Both the position numbers and the translations under genes were made by a program. Below the pieces are notes generated by a model. That model worked only from the letters and a program-made list of their open reading frames with translations. It was not told the DNA's origin and did no database searches. A stretch of 64,000 nucleotides of DNA, from NCBI RefSeq assembly GCF_014873955.1, contig NZ_JADBED010000001.1:2170001-2234000 (forward strand). Direction: 5' to 3'. Source of the stretch: Nesterenkonia lutea (GTDB lineage Bacteria; Actinomycetota; Actinomycetes; Actinomycetales; Micrococcaceae). Shown in pieces: positions 41,590 through 52,184 of this stretch; the first letter of the stretch is position 1; each line of letters opens with the position of its first letter.

Positions 41590-44500
41590 CGCGCCACCCC
41601 CGCGGAGGTCTCGCCATGGATGGCGTGACCGGGCGAGGAGGCGCGCTGGCCCTCACGCTCGCTGCGCACATCGATCTCGGAGCCGAGGCTGCGCAGGATG
41701 TCCACGATCAGGCCGATCACCACCAGATAGACGCCCACGTCGAAGAGCACGGCCGAGACGAAGTGGTGATAGCCGAAGAGCGGCAGCGTGAGCTCGACAT
41801 CGAAGGACTGGAAGGCCTGTCCTCCGGCGATCAGCGGGGCGATCCCGGTGAAGCATGCGACGGCGAGGCCCCAGCCCATGAGGGCCCCGGCCGAGAAGGG
41901 GATGGCCGCCTCGAGCTCGTACCGTCCACCGGCCAGATAGCGCAGCACGAATGCCAGCCCGGCCAGCAGTCCGCCGGCGAAGCCTCCTCCGGGCAGGTTG
42001 TGCCCGGCCAGCAGCAGGTACAGCGAGATCATGATGATCCCGTGGAACATCAGCCGGGTGACCACCTCGAAGACGATGCTGCGATGCTCGGGCGCCACCG
42101 TGCGCCCGGCGACCAGCCATGCCTCGCGGGCCACAGTGGCGAAGGACCGGGCGACCTTGATCTCCTTGAACTGGCGCGGTGAGAGGGCCTTGTCGGAGAG
42201 CACCCGGCCCACGGTCCCGGAGGGGACCTCATGGAGCTCGCGGCGCTGCACGTCACGGCGCTTGACGAAGATCAGCGAGGCGACGCCGGTGGCGGCGGCC
42301 GCGAGCACGGTGATCTCCCCGAAGGTGTCCCAGGCGCGCAGATCGACCAGCGTGACATTGACGATGTTGGCGCCCTGACCCACCTCATAGGCCATCCAGG
42401 GGAACTCCATGGAGATGGGCTCCGCGATGCGCGCGTTCATGGACATCGCCGCGACGAGCATCATCACGACCCCGAACCCGATGCCCAGGGCCGCACGGCC
42501 GAACTTGAAGCGAGTCGGGCTCTGGGTCCAGATCCCGGCCGGGAGGCTGCGCAGTGCGAGCACGAAGACCACCAGGACGATGGATTCCACCAGCAGCAGG
42601 GTCAGCGCGAGGTCCGGGGCGCCCTGCAGCGCGAAGATGCCGGCGATCCCCCAGCCGCACATGGACACCATGAGCACCGCCATGAAGCGCTTGGGCGCCC
42701 AGATCGCGCCGGAGGCGCCGGCGAGGATCACCGCCGCGAGCGCGATCTGCAGCGGCTGTTCGGCGATGACGAAGGAGTCCGGCATCCAGCGGTCCGAGAT
42801 GCCCTGGCCCCCGGGGGCGCCGAAGATCACCACGGTCAGCGGCACGAGCGTCGCCACGGCGAGGATGATGAACAGGTACCAGCCCAGGGCGCCGCGCTGG
42901 GTGCGCGCGGTGACCCAGGAGGAGAGCAGGTCGACGCCGCGCACCGTGCCGCGATAGCCGCGTTCGGCCTCGAGCACCGCCGGCACGCGGGCCTGCAGCC
43001 TGCCGAAGGGATCGCGGGCGCGGAACAGCAGCAGGCCCAGCACCCAGGTGAGCACGGAGAGCCCGAGCACCGGGGTCAGGCCGTGCCAGAGCGCGAGGTA
43101 GGTCGCCTCGGCGCCGGGCTCCACCGGCTCAAAGAGGGTGGACCAGGCCGCCGCGAGCGCCTGCACCGGCGCCGGGAACAGCGCCAGCAGCACCGTGATG
43201 CCGGTCAGGATCAGGGGGGCGGCGAGGAATACCCGCGGCACCGGTCCGTGGAACACGGTCCGCGCGACCGCCACTCCCGGGACGGGTCGCTTCGTGGCGA
43301 AGGCTCCCCAGAGGAAGCGAGCAGAGTACGCCACGGTCAGCGCCGAGCCGAGGACGACGCCGGCCACCACCAGCCAGCCCAGGGTCAGCAGCGACCCGGA
43401 GCCCGTGACCTCGGCGGAGCTGAAGAAGGACTCGAAGACGACCTCTTTGGCCACGAAGCCGAACAGCGGCGGCAGTCCGGCCATGGACGCGGTGGAGATC
43501 GCCGCGACGATGAACAGCGGCCGCTGGGTGCGCCCCAGGCCGGAGAGCTTGCGCAGATCACGGGTGCCTGACTGGTGGTCGATGATCCCGACCACCATGA
43601 ACAGCGCGGCCTTGAAGAGGCCATGGGCCAGGAGCATCGCGATCCCCGCCAGCGCCGCGTCCTCGGTTCCCAGCCCGTTGACCATGATGAGGAAGCCCAG
43701 CTGGGAGACCGTGCCGTAGGCGAGGATCAGCTTGATGTCGGTCTGCCGCAGAGCCCGCCAGGCGCCCACCAGCATGGTGAGCAGCCCCAGGCCCAGGACC
43801 AGCGGAAGCCAGAAGGTGGACTCGTGGAAGCCCGGAGCGAAGCGCGCCACCAGGTAGACGCCGGCCTTGACCATGGCGGCGGCATGCAGATAGGCCGAGA
43901 CCGGGGTCGGTGCCGCCATCGCCGCCGGCAGCCAGAAGTGGAACGGCACCAGCGCCGATTTGGACAGGGCCCCCAGCAGGACCAGCGCCACCGCGATGTC
44001 CACGGCGGTCGCCGTCGCCGGGTCGGCGAGCAGCTCTGGACCTGCGGCGATGATCTCAGAGAGCCGGTAGCTTCCCACCAGCTGACCCAGCCAGATCAGT
44101 CCCACCAGCATCGCCAGGCCCCCGAAGGTGGTGACCAGCAGCGCCTGGATCGCCGAGCGCCGGGCGTAGATCCGGTGCGCAGAGAAGCCGATCAGCAGGA
44201 AGGACAGGATCGTAGTGAGCTCCCAGAAGACGAAGAGCATGACCAGATCGTCGGAGAGCACCAGGCCGAGCATCGAGGCGGCGAAGGCGAAGAGCTCTGC
44301 GGCGAAGGGACCCGCGGCGCGCTCGGAGGTGGCGAAGTAGCGGGCGCAGTAGAGCATGACCAGGGCGCCCACGCCCAGGATGAGCACCGAGAGCGCCAGC
44401 GCCAGCGCATCGATGCGGAATGCCAGCTCGACGCCGAACTGCGGGATCCACTCCATGACCTCGGAGGGTGGGGCGCCGGGCGCACCGGTCGCGGCCGCCT

Positions 44501-44660
44501 GGTCGGCCTCCAGGACGGCGGGGACGTAGCTGAGCACCCAGACCAGCGCGGCCGTGAGGACCCCGGCCAGGAGGAAGAAGGTGCGTCGACCGAACCGCTG
44601 GTAGATGAAGGGAGTCAGGATGCTGATCGCGAAGAGCACTGTGAGCATCCCAAGCATCAT
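41586..44660 (-). CDS. mrpA: Mrp Na+/H+ antiporter subunit A fused to MrpB
   Basis: A 1024-residue membrane subunit. The N-terminal 500 residues are a NuoL-like antiporter core (FWELTTILSFLLIG, SKSALVPFHFWLPAAMAAPTP, LRQTDIKLILAYGTVSQLG). The middle contains the MbhD/MbhE-like helices, and the C-terminal 150 residues are the MrpB domain (LMFHGIIMISLYLLLAGHNL, PGGGFAGGLLAGLAFVLRYL). No separate mrpB exists, as is usual in actinobacteria. It begins the operon with a GAGAGGAG-type site. The 115-bp divergent gap holds a TGTTAACA palindrome (44747-44754). The operon would give Na+/alkali resistance and pH control. Confidence 0.95.
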   Translation of the reverse strand: MMLGMLTVLFAISILTPFIYQRFGRRTFFLLAGVLTAALVWVLSYVPAVLEADQAAATGAPGAPPSEVMEWIPQFGVELAFRIDALALALSVLILGVGALVMLYCARYFATSERAAGPFAAELFAFAASMLGLVLSDDLVMLFVFWELTTILSFLLIGFSAHRIYARRSAIQALLVTTFGGLAMLVGLIWLGQLVGSYRLSEIIAAGPELLADPATATAVDIAVALVLLGALSKSALVPFHFWLPAAMAAPTPVSAYLHAAAMVKAGVYLVARFAPGFHESTFWLPLVLGLGLLTMLVGAWRALRQTDIKLILAYGTVSQLGFLIMVNGLGTEDAALAGIAMLLAHGLFKAALFMVVGIIDHQSGTRDLRKLSGLGRTQRPLFIVAAISTASMAGLPPLFGFVAKEVVFESFFSSAEVTGSGSLLTLGWLVVAGVVLGSALTVAYSARFLWGAFATKRPVPGVAVARTVFHGPVPRVFLAAPLILTGITVLLALFPAPVQALAAAWSTLFEPVEPGAEATYLALWHGLTPVLGLSVLTWVLGLLLFRARDPFGRLQARVPAVLEAERGYRGTVRGVDLLSSWVTARTQRGALGWYLFIILAVATLVPLTVVIFGAPGGQGISDRWMPDSFVIAEQPLQIALAAVILAGASGAIWAPKRFMAVLMVSMCGWGIAGIFALQGAPDLALTLLLVESIVLVVFVLALRSLPAGIWTQSPTRFKFGRAALGIGFGVVMMLVAAMSMNARIAEPISMEFPWMAYEVGQGANIVNVTLVDLRAWDTFGEITVLAAAATGVASLIFVKRRDVQRRELHEVPSGTVGRVLSDKALSPRQFKEIKVARSFATVAREAWLVAGRTVAPEHRSIVFEVVTRLMFHGIIMISLYLLLAGHNLPGGGFAGGLLAGLAFVLRYLAGGRYELEAAIPFSAGALMGWGLAVACFTGIAPLIAGGQAFQSFDVELTLPLFGYHHFVSAVLFDVGVYLVVIGLIVDILRSLGSEIDVRSEREGQRASSPGHAIHGETSAGVAR

Positions 44661-44775
44661 CTGCCCCTGCTCCTCTCAGCCATCAGTGCCTCACACGCCC
44701 GACTGCGAGTTCCTGAGACCAGGATCAGCGGCGGCAATCCTCTCAATGTTAACAAACCAGGGCTACGATGCGGCA

Positions 44776-46149
44776 ATGACCAGCAGTGAGTCCGCTCTCG
44801 CCCCCTCCCTCGTCCCGCTGAAGAAGCGTCTCATCGCGGTGTGGAGCCTCTGGAGCTGGGGCAACGCGACGGTCAGCGCAGTCATGGTGACCTTCGTCTT
44901 CGGCACCTACATCGCCGATGCGGTCGGACCCGGCGGCCAGGGGACGCAGTACCTGACCACGGCGAACACCATCGCCGGGCTGGTCATCGCGCTCACCGCC
45001 CCGGTCATCGGGCAGCGCGCGGACAACGGCGGCCGACGACGACGCTGGCTCGCCATCAACACGGTGATCGTCATCGCGCTGGTCGCCGCATGCTTCTTCG
45101 TGAAGCCGGATCAGGCCTATCTGGTCCTCGGCGTCACGCTGATGGCCACGATGACGCTCTTCGACGAGTTCGCGAACCTGAACTACAACTCGATGATCAC
45201 CGACATCGCCGACTCCCCCCGGATGGGCCGCGTCTCCGGCATCGGCTGGGGCTCGGGCTACCTGGGCGGAATCGTGATCCTCGCCATCGTGTACTTCGGC
45301 CTGGTGGCGGGCGAGCCGCCGCACCTGTTCGGACTGGGCACCGACGAGATGATCAATGTCCGGGCGGTGGCGCTGGTGGCCGCCGTCTGGTTCCTGATCT
45401 TCTCGCTCCCGCTGCTGCTGACTCCGCTGAAGACCGCGGACCAGGTCGTGGTCGAGGAGAAGGTCAGCATCCTGGAGTCCTACCGGCGGCTGATCGGACT
45501 GGTCATCGGACTCTGGGCCGAGGACCGGAACACGTTCTGGTTCCTGGTCTCCTCCGCGATCTACCGCGACGGACTCTCCGCGGTGTTCACCTACGGGGCG
45601 ATCCTCGGCGTGACGGTCTTCGGCTTCACGACCTCTGACATCCTGCTCTTCGGCATCGCCGGGAATGTGGCCGCGGCCGTGGGGGCGTTCATCGGCGGGT
45701 GGTTCGATGACAAGGTCGGGCCGCGGCGCGTCATCGCCACCTGCGTCACGGCGCTGATCATCACGGCCGCGATCCTGTACTTCCTGGATGTTGAGCGCAG
45801 CATCGGTTCGTTTCTGGTGTCCCCGCAGGCGGCGTTCTGGGTCTTCGGGCTGCTGCTGTGCGTGTTCGTCGGCCCCGCACAGTCCTCCTCGCGGGCCTTC
45901 CTCGCGCGGCTGGCCCCTCCGAGCCGCGCCGGGGAGCTCTTCGGGCTCTATGCCACCGCCGGGCGCAGCGTGTCCTTCCTGACCCCGGGGCTGATCGCGC
46001 TGCTGCTCTGGAGCGCCGGCGGAAGCGACAAGGCGATCATCATCGGCGTGGTGGTCATTCTGAGCATCGGTCTGGCCACGCTCACGCTGGTGCACAATCC
46101 CACCGGTTCGGCGAGGATGCGGGAACACCGGATCCTCAGCGACGGCTGA
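44776..46149 (+). CDS. MFS transporter (Atg22/UMF1-like family)
   Basis: A 457-residue permease with about 12 helices in the UMF1/Atg22-like group of the major facilitator superfamily, typically annotated as efflux or amino-acid/vacuolar-type transporters. Visible features are the loop motif GQRADNGGRRRRW between early helices, the segment FANLNYNSMITDIADSPRMGRVSGIGWGSG (read here in parts as the family hallmark NSMITDIA) and the second loop GWFDDKVGPRR. The frame opens from 44605. The ATG at 44776, 6 nt after TACGAT, is preferred (leaderless). Substrate unknown. Confidence 0.87.
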   Translation: MTSSESALAPSLVPLKKRLIAVWSLWSWGNATVSAVMVTFVFGTYIADAVGPGGQGTQYLTTANTIAGLVIALTAPVIGQRADNGGRRRRWLAINTVIVIALVAACFFVKPDQAYLVLGVTLMATMTLFDEFANLNYNSMITDIADSPRMGRVSGIGWGSGYLGGIVILAIVYFGLVAGEPPHLFGLGTDEMINVRAVALVAAVWFLIFSLPLLLTPLKTADQVVVEEKVSILESYRRLIGLVIGLWAEDRNTFWFLVSSAIYRDGLSAVFTYGAILGVTVFGFTTSDILLFGIAGNVAAAVGAFIGGWFDDKVGPRRVIATCVTALIITAAILYFLDVERSIGSFLVSPQAAFWVFGLLLCVFVGPAQSSSRAFLARLAPPSRAGELFGLYATAGRSVSFLTPGLIALLLWSAGGSDKAIIIGVVVILSIGLATLTLVHNPTGSARMREHRILSDG

Positions 46150-46158
46150 TCCGCAGAC

Positions 46159-46211
46159 CCCGCAGGATCCGCGCCCCCACGACTCCCCGGACGCTGGTCG
46201 ACCCCTGCGGG
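46159..46211. terminator. Possible bidirectional terminator between MFS and dcd genes
   Basis: CCCGCAGG (46159-46166) pairs with CCTGCGGG (46204-46211) in the convergent gap. The 37-nt loop is long and no T run follows, so this is tentative. Confidence 0.4.
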
Positions 46212-46790
46212 CTAGTCCACTAGCGTGCGGTGGAAGTTCTCATGGCTGCGGGAGGCGGTGGGACCGCGCTGGCCCTGGTAGCGCGACTGGTGCGCCCCGG
46301 CGCCATAGGAGTGCTCCGCCGGAGAGGTCAGCCGGAAGAAGCAGAGCTGTCCGATCTTCGAGCCCGGCCACAGCTTGATCGGCAGCGTGGCCATGTTCGA
46401 GAGCTCGAGGGTCACCTGGCCGGAGAAGCCAGGATCGATGAACCCGGCGGTGGAATGCGTCAGCAGCCCCAGGCGACCGAGCGAGCTCTTCCCCTCCAGG
46501 CGGGCCGCGACGTCGTCCGGCAGGGTGACCGTCTCATAGGTGGCACCGAGGACGAACTCGCCCGGGTGCAGGATGAAGGGCTCATCCGGTGCCACCTCGA
46601 CCAGGCGGGTCAGGTCCTGCTGGTTCGCAGCCGGATCGATATGGGCGTACTTGTGATTGTCGAAGAGTCGGAACATGCGCTCCAGGCGCACGTCCACACT
46701 GGAGGGCTGGATCATCGAACGGTCCAGCGGGTCCAGCCGGATCCGCTCGGCGTCGATCTCGGCTCGGATGTCACGATCAGATAGCAGCAC
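46212..46790 (-). CDS. dcd: dCTP deaminase
   Basis: Deaminates dCTP to dUTP, the precursor of dTMP. Some actinobacterial members also hydrolyse dUTP. The GTG at 46790 gives the standard start [12 protein letters not shown] and a normal length of 192 residues; the longer upstream frame has no homology. The family core is [20 protein letters not shown] (with the catalytic glutamate region) followed by [14 protein letters not shown]. The C-terminal [11 protein letters not shown] closes over the nucleotide. Confidence 0.95.
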   Translation of the reverse strand: MLLSDRDIRAEIDAERIRLDPLDRSMIQPSSVDVRLERMFRLFDNHKYAHIDPAANQQDLTRLVEVAPDEPFILHPGEFVLGATYETVTLPDDVAARLEGKSSLGRLGLLTHSTAGFIDPGFSGQVTLELSNMATLPIKLWPGSKIGQLCFFRLTSPAEHSYGAGAHQSRYQGQRGPTASRSHENFHRTLVD

Positions 46791-46894
46791 CTGCCCAAAG
46801 TACCCCACTGCAGCCACCTCGAGGCCACAGATCAGGGCAGGGCGTCGGGCCCGCCCGCATTGCATTCTGCGCGCGTCCGTGATCGCGTAGAGGC

Positions 46895-47362
46895 ATGACT
46901 GAGACCCCCAACACCCAGCCAGAGCAGACTCCCCAGTCCGAGGAGGACGCCGAGACCGTGAGCTCCCCCGCCTCGCTCGAGCAGATCCTGATCGAGGGCA
47001 AGGACGGCAAGGCACAGGCGGGCGAGATCATCCGCACCTTCCTGACCAGCAGCGTCTACTTCCTCAGCCCCGAGGAGGTCAGCGACGAGACCGGCTCGGT
47101 GAACCCGCTGACCCTGCAGGACAACGAGGGCAACCCGCTGATCGCGCTCTTCAGCACCAGCGAGAACATCCCGGAGGACTATAAGGAGCACGCCCCCCAC
47201 GCGGTGGAGGCCCCCGGAGTCGCGGTCGTGCAGTCGATCACCGGTGCTGGCATCATGATCGACGCCGGTCAGGAGCACGGCTTCCAGATCTCGGCGGAGG
47301 GCGTGGAGCGCATTCGGACCGACTTCATCAGTCCCGCGGAGGATGCCGAGGCGCAACAGTGA
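46895..47362 (+). CDS. SseB-family protein
   Basis: A 155-residue protein with an acidic, disordered N-terminus (1-25) and one SseB N-terminal-type domain (about 28-148). Typical strands are [33 protein letters not shown] and the C-terminal [20 protein letters not shown]. Actinobacterial members are usually stand-alone and of unknown role. It is divergent from dcd. The ATG at 46895 lacks a strong ribosome site. Confidence 0.8.
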   Translation: MTETPNTQPEQTPQSEEDAETVSSPASLEQILIEGKDGKAQAGEIIRTFLTSSVYFLSPEEVSDETGSVNPLTLQDNEGNPLIALFSTSENIPEDYKEHAPHAVEAPGVAVVQSITGAGIMIDAGQEHGFQISAEGVERIRTDFISPAEDAEAQQ

Positions 47363-47473
47363 GCTGAGCCCCGCACAGAGACCCTGAACAGAGGACCCTG
47401 AACAGAGGACCGCCCCCTCCCCGTCCGGCTAGAGTGAGCAGCTGAATCACGCTGCACGGTCGAGAGGAGAGAC

Positions 47474-48436
47474 ATGGGGGCGGTCCTCTCTGGTTTCCTA
47501 GTCATCTGGCTGATCATCGGGGTCGGCTGGATCATCGGACGATTCGGCGTGCTGGGCAGCGAGGCACGAGTCGTGCTCAGTCGGGTCGCCTTCTTCGTGG
47601 CCTCGCCCTGCCTGCTGTTCGTGACCATCTCCGAGTCCTCGCTGCGCCAGGTGCTCGGGCCGCAGTTCCTGATCGCGGCACTCGGCGCCCTGACCACACT
47701 GGGTGTGTTCATCCTGGTGGGCCGGTTCCTGCTGCTCAGAGGCCGCAGCGGCTCCGACCTGATGATCGGTGGAATGAGCGGCTCGCTCGTCAACGCAGCC
47801 AACCTGGGCTTCCCGATCGCGGCCTACGTGCTCGGAGACATCGCCCTGGCCGCGCCGATCATCATGTTTCAGCTGGCCGTCTACACCCCGATCTATGTCA
47901 CCGCTCTGGACCTGCTCACCAGAGACCAGGGCAGCACCAGGCAGGTGCGCCCCCAGCCGCGAATCTCGGCGCTGCGCAGCCTGGGCCAGTCGGCGGTGAA
48001 CCCGATGATCGTCGGGGCGACGCTGGGGCTGGTCTTCTCCTGGCAGGAGTGGCACTTCTCTGAACCGGTGCAGGAGTCCATCGAACTCGTCGCGGGCGCC
48101 TCGATCCCGCTGATGCTGCTGGCCTTCGGGCTGGCGCTGGTCGGCAGCCGACCCCTGGACAAGAGTGCCGACCGACGGCGGGACGTGCTCCTGGCCACAG
48201 CGCTGAAACTGGTCCTGCACCCGCTCCTGGCCTGGGTGTTCGCCGCCCTGGTGTTCGACCTCGAGGAGCCCCAGGTGCTGGCCGCCGTGGTGATGGCCGC
48301 TCTGCCGAGCGCGCAGAACGTCCTGGTCACTGCTGTCCGGTATCAGACCGGCGAGGTGATCGCCCGGGACACGGTCCTGCTCACCACCATCGCGGCGATC
48401 CCTGTCGTGGTGCTCGTGGCGCTGCTGCTGGGCTGA
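47474..48436 (+). CDS. AEC-family (auxin efflux carrier-like) transporter
   Basis: A 320-residue membrane protein with ten predicted helices in two five-helix halves, matching the bacterial AEC family (MdcF/YfdV-like) that moves organic acids. Recognisable parts are LIIGVGWIIGRFGVLG at the start, the central GGMSGSLVNAANLGFPIAAY and the late AVVMAALPSAQNVLVTAVRY. The GAGAGGAGAG site 5 nt upstream fixes the start. Substrate unknown. Confidence 0.9.
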   Translation: MGAVLSGFLVIWLIIGVGWIIGRFGVLGSEARVVLSRVAFFVASPCLLFVTISESSLRQVLGPQFLIAALGALTTLGVFILVGRFLLLRGRSGSDLMIGGMSGSLVNAANLGFPIAAYVLGDIALAAPIIMFQLAVYTPIYVTALDLLTRDQGSTRQVRPQPRISALRSLGQSAVNPMIVGATLGLVFSWQEWHFSEPVQESIELVAGASIPLMLLAFGLALVGSRPLDKSADRRRDVLLATALKLVLHPLLAWVFAALVFDLEEPQVLAAVVMAALPSAQNVLVTAVRYQTGEVIARDTVLLTTIAAIPVVVLVALLLG

Positions 48437-48455
48437 GATTGCTACGCTGAACCCT

Positions 48456-49532
48456 ATGCCGCAGGCCCATGACACCTCCCCGAGCCATGACTCGGACCAG
48501 TCGCCGCACGCTCTGCGTGTGGTCATCTTCGCCTGGGCGGCGGCGCTGATCATGGCGCTGGCAGCCGGCAGCGTGGCCATCTGGCAGGTGAGCGAGAAGG
48601 TCTACACTCCGGGCCACACGGCCCAGGAGTATTGGGACTCGATCGCCCGAGGCAGCGGATCCGAGGCGCTGGGGTTCTTCGACTCCGAGGCGCTGGGGGC
48701 AGCGGGCGAGGAGGAGATGGACAGCGTCCTGCTCGACGGCGAAGCCCTGGAGCTCAGCAGCGCGGCCATCGAGGACCCTCGCTTCGGCGAGGATCCTGAG
48801 GACGGCGACGATGCCGTGATGCAGTTCGCGGTCGACGGGGAGGACTACGAGACCCGGCTGCCCATGGACTCGGACGAGACCACCCTGGCCTTCTTCCAGA
48901 ACTGGGAGCTGACCGCAGATTCGATGAGCCGGCTGCAGATCGACGTCCCGGGTGCCGCCGCCGGCGGCATCGCCCAGATCGACGTGAACGGGGAGCCGGT
49001 CAACCTGGTGGACGATTCCGTCACCCTGCGCTCCTACGTGCCGGCCGTGGTCGAGATCGCCGTGGACAGCGAGTGGCTCGTGGGCACTGCCCGCTACGTG
49101 GTCGTCCAGGACTCCGGCACCGAGGACGAGGCGCAGGCGCACGAGATCACGCTTGACCTTGAGGCCTCCGAGGCCGCCGAAGAGGTCCTGCACGAAGAGG
49201 TCGAGGCCTACCTGGACAGCTGCGCCGACCAGCAGGTGCTGATGCCGGCGGGCTGCCCGATGGGGGTCAACACGCCGAATCAGGTGGCCACGGAGTCCAT
49301 CAGCTGGCAGATGCCCGAGCCGGAGGAGCTCGCCCTGGACTTCGATGAGGAGGGATGGGAGACCTCGGCGGACCAGATGCAGGCCACGATCACCTTCGAC
49401 TCCCGACATTTCCACGACGGAGCGAGCCTCGAGGAGAGCCATGAGGTCGACTTCGAGCTCGACGTCGAGGTCGGTGCCAGCGGGGAGGATCTGATCGTCT
49501 CGGTGACCGGCGCGGCGAGGCCCGGACTGTAG
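48456..49532 (+). CDS. Membrane-anchored acidic protein of unknown function
   Basis: A 358-residue protein with one N-terminal membrane helix (VVIFAWAAALIMALAAGSVAIW, about residues 24-45) and a large acidic extracytoplasmic region. That region shows a repeated beta-rich pattern (ITLDLEASEAAEEVL, VDFELDVEVGASGEDLIVSV) and a single pair of cysteines (DSCADQ, AGCPMG). I do not recognise the family. It follows the AEC gene by 19 bp. Its own TACGCT box, 7 nt before the ATG, suggests a leaderless internal promoter. Confidence 0.78.
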   Translation: MPQAHDTSPSHDSDQSPHALRVVIFAWAAALIMALAAGSVAIWQVSEKVYTPGHTAQEYWDSIARGSGSEALGFFDSEALGAAGEEEMDSVLLDGEALELSSAAIEDPRFGEDPEDGDDAVMQFAVDGEDYETRLPMDSDETTLAFFQNWELTADSMSRLQIDVPGAAAGGIAQIDVNGEPVNLVDDSVTLRSYVPAVVEIAVDSEWLVGTARYVVVQDSGTEDEAQAHEITLDLEASEAAEEVLHEEVEAYLDSCADQQVLMPAGCPMGVNTPNQVATESISWQMPEPEELALDFDEEGWETSADQMQATITFDSRHFHDGASLEESHEVDFELDVEVGASGEDLIVSVTGAARPGL

Positions 49533-49543
49533 ACTCTGGCCCT

Positions 49544-52111
49544 GTGGCTGCCCAGAGGACTGAGATCCGCGATCCCGCGGAGACCCGGTCTGCAGTGGAC
49601 CCGGAGACCTTGGAGGCCGTCGGCCTGAACTCGGTCCAGATCCTCGAGCGGCACCGGCTCGGGCTGGCGAACGTCCAGCCGCGCACCACCTCCCGATCTC
49701 TGGTCGAGATCCTGCGCACCCACCTGCTGACGCTCTTCAATCTGATCATCGGCGTCTGCGCGGTGGCGATCATCATGCTGGGACGATGGCTGGACCTGCT
49801 CTTCGCCGTGGCCGCAGTGGCCAATGTCCTCATCGGCCTCTTCCAGGAGTACAGCGCCAAGCGCAAGCTGGACACGATCGCCCTGCTCCATCAGGACAGC
49901 GTGCACGCGCTGCGCGACGGGATGCTGTTGGAGATCCACCGGGAACAGATCGTCCTGGATGACGTGATCGAGCTTCGCCGCGGCGACGAGGTGCCCGCCG
50001 ATGGCACGGTGCTCACCTCCGCCGGACTGGACGTGGATGAGTCCATGCTCACCGGGGAGTCCGATGCCGTGCCCAAGCGGCGGGACGATCGGCTCCTCTC
50101 CGGCACCGCCGTGGTGGCTGGATCCGGCAGATTCAGGGTCACCGCAGCAGGTGAGCGCGCCCATGCGATCAAGCTCGCCACCGAGGCCAAGCGGTACCAG
50201 AAGATCAACTCTGAGCTGCGCCGTGCGCTGGAGAAGATCGCCTTCTGGCTCTCCCTCGTCCTGATCCCGATCGTGGCCGTGGTGCTCAACGGTCAGATGC
50301 AGGCCTTCGGCGGGTGGAACAGCGCCTGGGCCTCCGGCCAGTGGAGGGACGCCGTGGTCACCGCGGTCTCCTCGGTGACCGCCATGATCCCCCAGGGCCT
50401 GGCCCTGATGACCACCATCGCCTTCGCCGTGGCCGCGGTGAAGCTCTCGCGCCAGAAGGTCCTGATCCAGGAACAGCCCGCAGTGGAGATCCTCGCCCGG
50501 GTGGACGTGGTCTGCCTGGACAAGACCGGCACGCTGACCGACGGCACCATCGCCTTCCACGGCGCCGCTGCGCTGACACCGCTGGGGCGCACCGTCACGG
50601 CGCCGCGCAGAGACGGTTCCACCGCCCTGGACGGGACTGCCGCCTGGGAGCAGGCCCTGGCGTTCTTCGGCGCCGACGAGCACGCGAACGCGACCGCGGC
50701 GGCGCTGCGCGCGCCCTACACCGCGCTGCCGCGGCATCGTGCGGCCAGTCAGGTTCAGTTCTCCTCGGTCCGCCGGTGGTCAGCGGTGAGCTTCGCCGAG
50801 GACGCCGGCGCGCTGGCCGGCCACTGGGTGCTCGGCGCCCCGGAGATCCTGCGCCAGGAGGCCGTGGATCCCCAGGTCGAGGTGGACCAGGTGCTCCAGC
50901 GCAGCGATGAGCTCTCCAGCCGCGGCCTCCGCACGATGCTGCTCACTTATGCTCCCCTCCAGGGCCCCGTCATCGAGGGCGGCACCGGAGAGCTGGGCCG
51001 CGGAGAGAACCTGCCGCACGGCATGGTGCCCGTGGCTCTGCTGACCTTCAAGGAGAACGTGCGCCCGGAGGCACATGCCACGCTGGAGTACTTCCGCGAG
51101 CAGGACGTGACGCTGAAGGTCATCTCAGGGGACTCCCCCAAGACCGCCGCGGCGGTGGCGCGAGAGGTGGGGATGGTCATCGAGGGTGACGCGATGGATG
51201 CATCCACCCTGCCCAGTGACCCTGAGGCGCTGCGTGAGATCCTGGAGCACCATTCCGTCTTCGGGCGGGTGTCCCCCGAGCAGAAGCGCACCATGGTCGG
51301 GGCGCTCATGGATGCCGGCCACGTGGTGGCGATGACCGGCGACGGCGTCAACGACGCGCTGGCCATGAAGAAGGCCGACCTGGGCATCGCGATGGGCGAC
51401 GGCGCCCCGGCCACCAAGGCTGTCTCCCGGATGGTGCTGCTGGATGGACGCTTCGACAGGCTCCCCTCCGTGTTGGAGGAGGGACGCAAGGTCATCGCCA
51501 ACACCGAACGGGTGGCACACCTGTTCCTCTCCAAGACGGCGTACGCCATCCTGCTCGGGCTGCTCTACGGGCTGCTGTTCTGGGAGTTCCCCTTCCTGCC
51601 GCGCCAGTTCTCCACGGTGGACTTCCTGATGATCGGCTGTCCGGCTTTCTTCCTGGCGCTGATGCCAAATGCCCGTCTCTACCGGCCAGGCTTCCTGCGC
51701 CGCTCCGTGCTCTTCGCCATTCCGACGGCGATCGCCATCGTCCTGGCGGTGATCACGGTCAGCGCGTTCGGTCGCCATCTTCAGGAGCCCGCGGCGGCGA
51801 TCCAGACAGCGGCCACGCTGTGTCTGACAGCAGTGGGCCTGTGGGTGCTCAATGTGGCGCTGCGACCGCTGACACCGCCGCGTCTGGCCCTCATCGGGGC
51901 CATGTATCTGCTCCTGGCTGCTGTGCTGCTCGTGCCCGTCTCGCAGCAGTACCACCTGTTCATGATGCCCTCGGCGGAGCTGCTCACCGTGGCCCTGGTC
52001 GCCAGCATCGTGGGTTGCGGGCTGGTGGAGGTCGGGAGTCGGGCCATCACGGCGCTGACCGAGCGCCGCTCCGCCAGCGGGAATACTCGCCCGCGCTCCG
52101 ACGCTGGATAA
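49544..52111 (+). CDS. Cation-translocating P-type ATPase (CtpE-like)
   Basis: An 855-residue P-type ATPase with TGES (actuator domain), the phosphorylated aspartate in DKTGTLTDG, and [21 protein letters not shown] in the hinge. Around ten helices are predicted. The region from the fourth helix to the phosphorylation site ([36 protein letters not shown]) resembles mycobacterial CtpE, a calcium-uptake ATPase. The ion-site motif reads IPQGL where CtpE and Ca-ATPases have PEGL. There is no metal-binding N-terminal domain. The GTG lies 8 nt after TAGACT, so it is leaderless. Confidence 0.9.
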   Translation: MAAQRTEIRDPAETRSAVDPETLEAVGLNSVQILERHRLGLANVQPRTTSRSLVEILRTHLLTLFNLIIGVCAVAIIMLGRWLDLLFAVAAVANVLIGLFQEYSAKRKLDTIALLHQDSVHALRDGMLLEIHREQIVLDDVIELRRGDEVPADGTVLTSAGLDVDESMLTGESDAVPKRRDDRLLSGTAVVAGSGRFRVTAAGERAHAIKLATEAKRYQKINSELRRALEKIAFWLSLVLIPIVAVVLNGQMQAFGGWNSAWASGQWRDAVVTAVSSVTAMIPQGLALMTTIAFAVAAVKLSRQKVLIQEQPAVEILARVDVVCLDKTGTLTDGTIAFHGAAALTPLGRTVTAPRRDGSTALDGTAAWEQALAFFGADEHANATAAALRAPYTALPRHRAASQVQFSSVRRWSAVSFAEDAGALAGHWVLGAPEILRQEAVDPQVEVDQVLQRSDELSSRGLRTMLLTYAPLQGPVIEGGTGELGRGENLPHGMVPVALLTFKENVRPEAHATLEYFREQDVTLKVISGDSPKTAAAVAREVGMVIEGDAMDASTLPSDPEALREILEHHSVFGRVSPEQKRTMVGALMDAGHVVAMTGDGVNDALAMKKADLGIAMGDGAPATKAVSRMVLLDGRFDRLPSVLEEGRKVIANTERVAHLFLSKTAYAILLGLLYGLLFWEFPFLPRQFSTVDFLMIGCPAFFLALMPNARLYRPGFLRRSVLFAIPTAIAIVLAVITVSAFGRHLQEPAAAIQTAATLCLTAVGLWVLNVALRPLTPPRLALIGAMYLLLAAVLLVPVSQQYHLFMMPSAELLTVALVASIVGCGLVEVGSRAITALTERRSASGNTRPRSDAG

Positions 52112-52184
52112 TGGAACACGTGTCCATCGATCCCCCGACAGCCCGATGCCTTCTCCACACTTCTTCGTCGAAAGCGAGCCCCAC

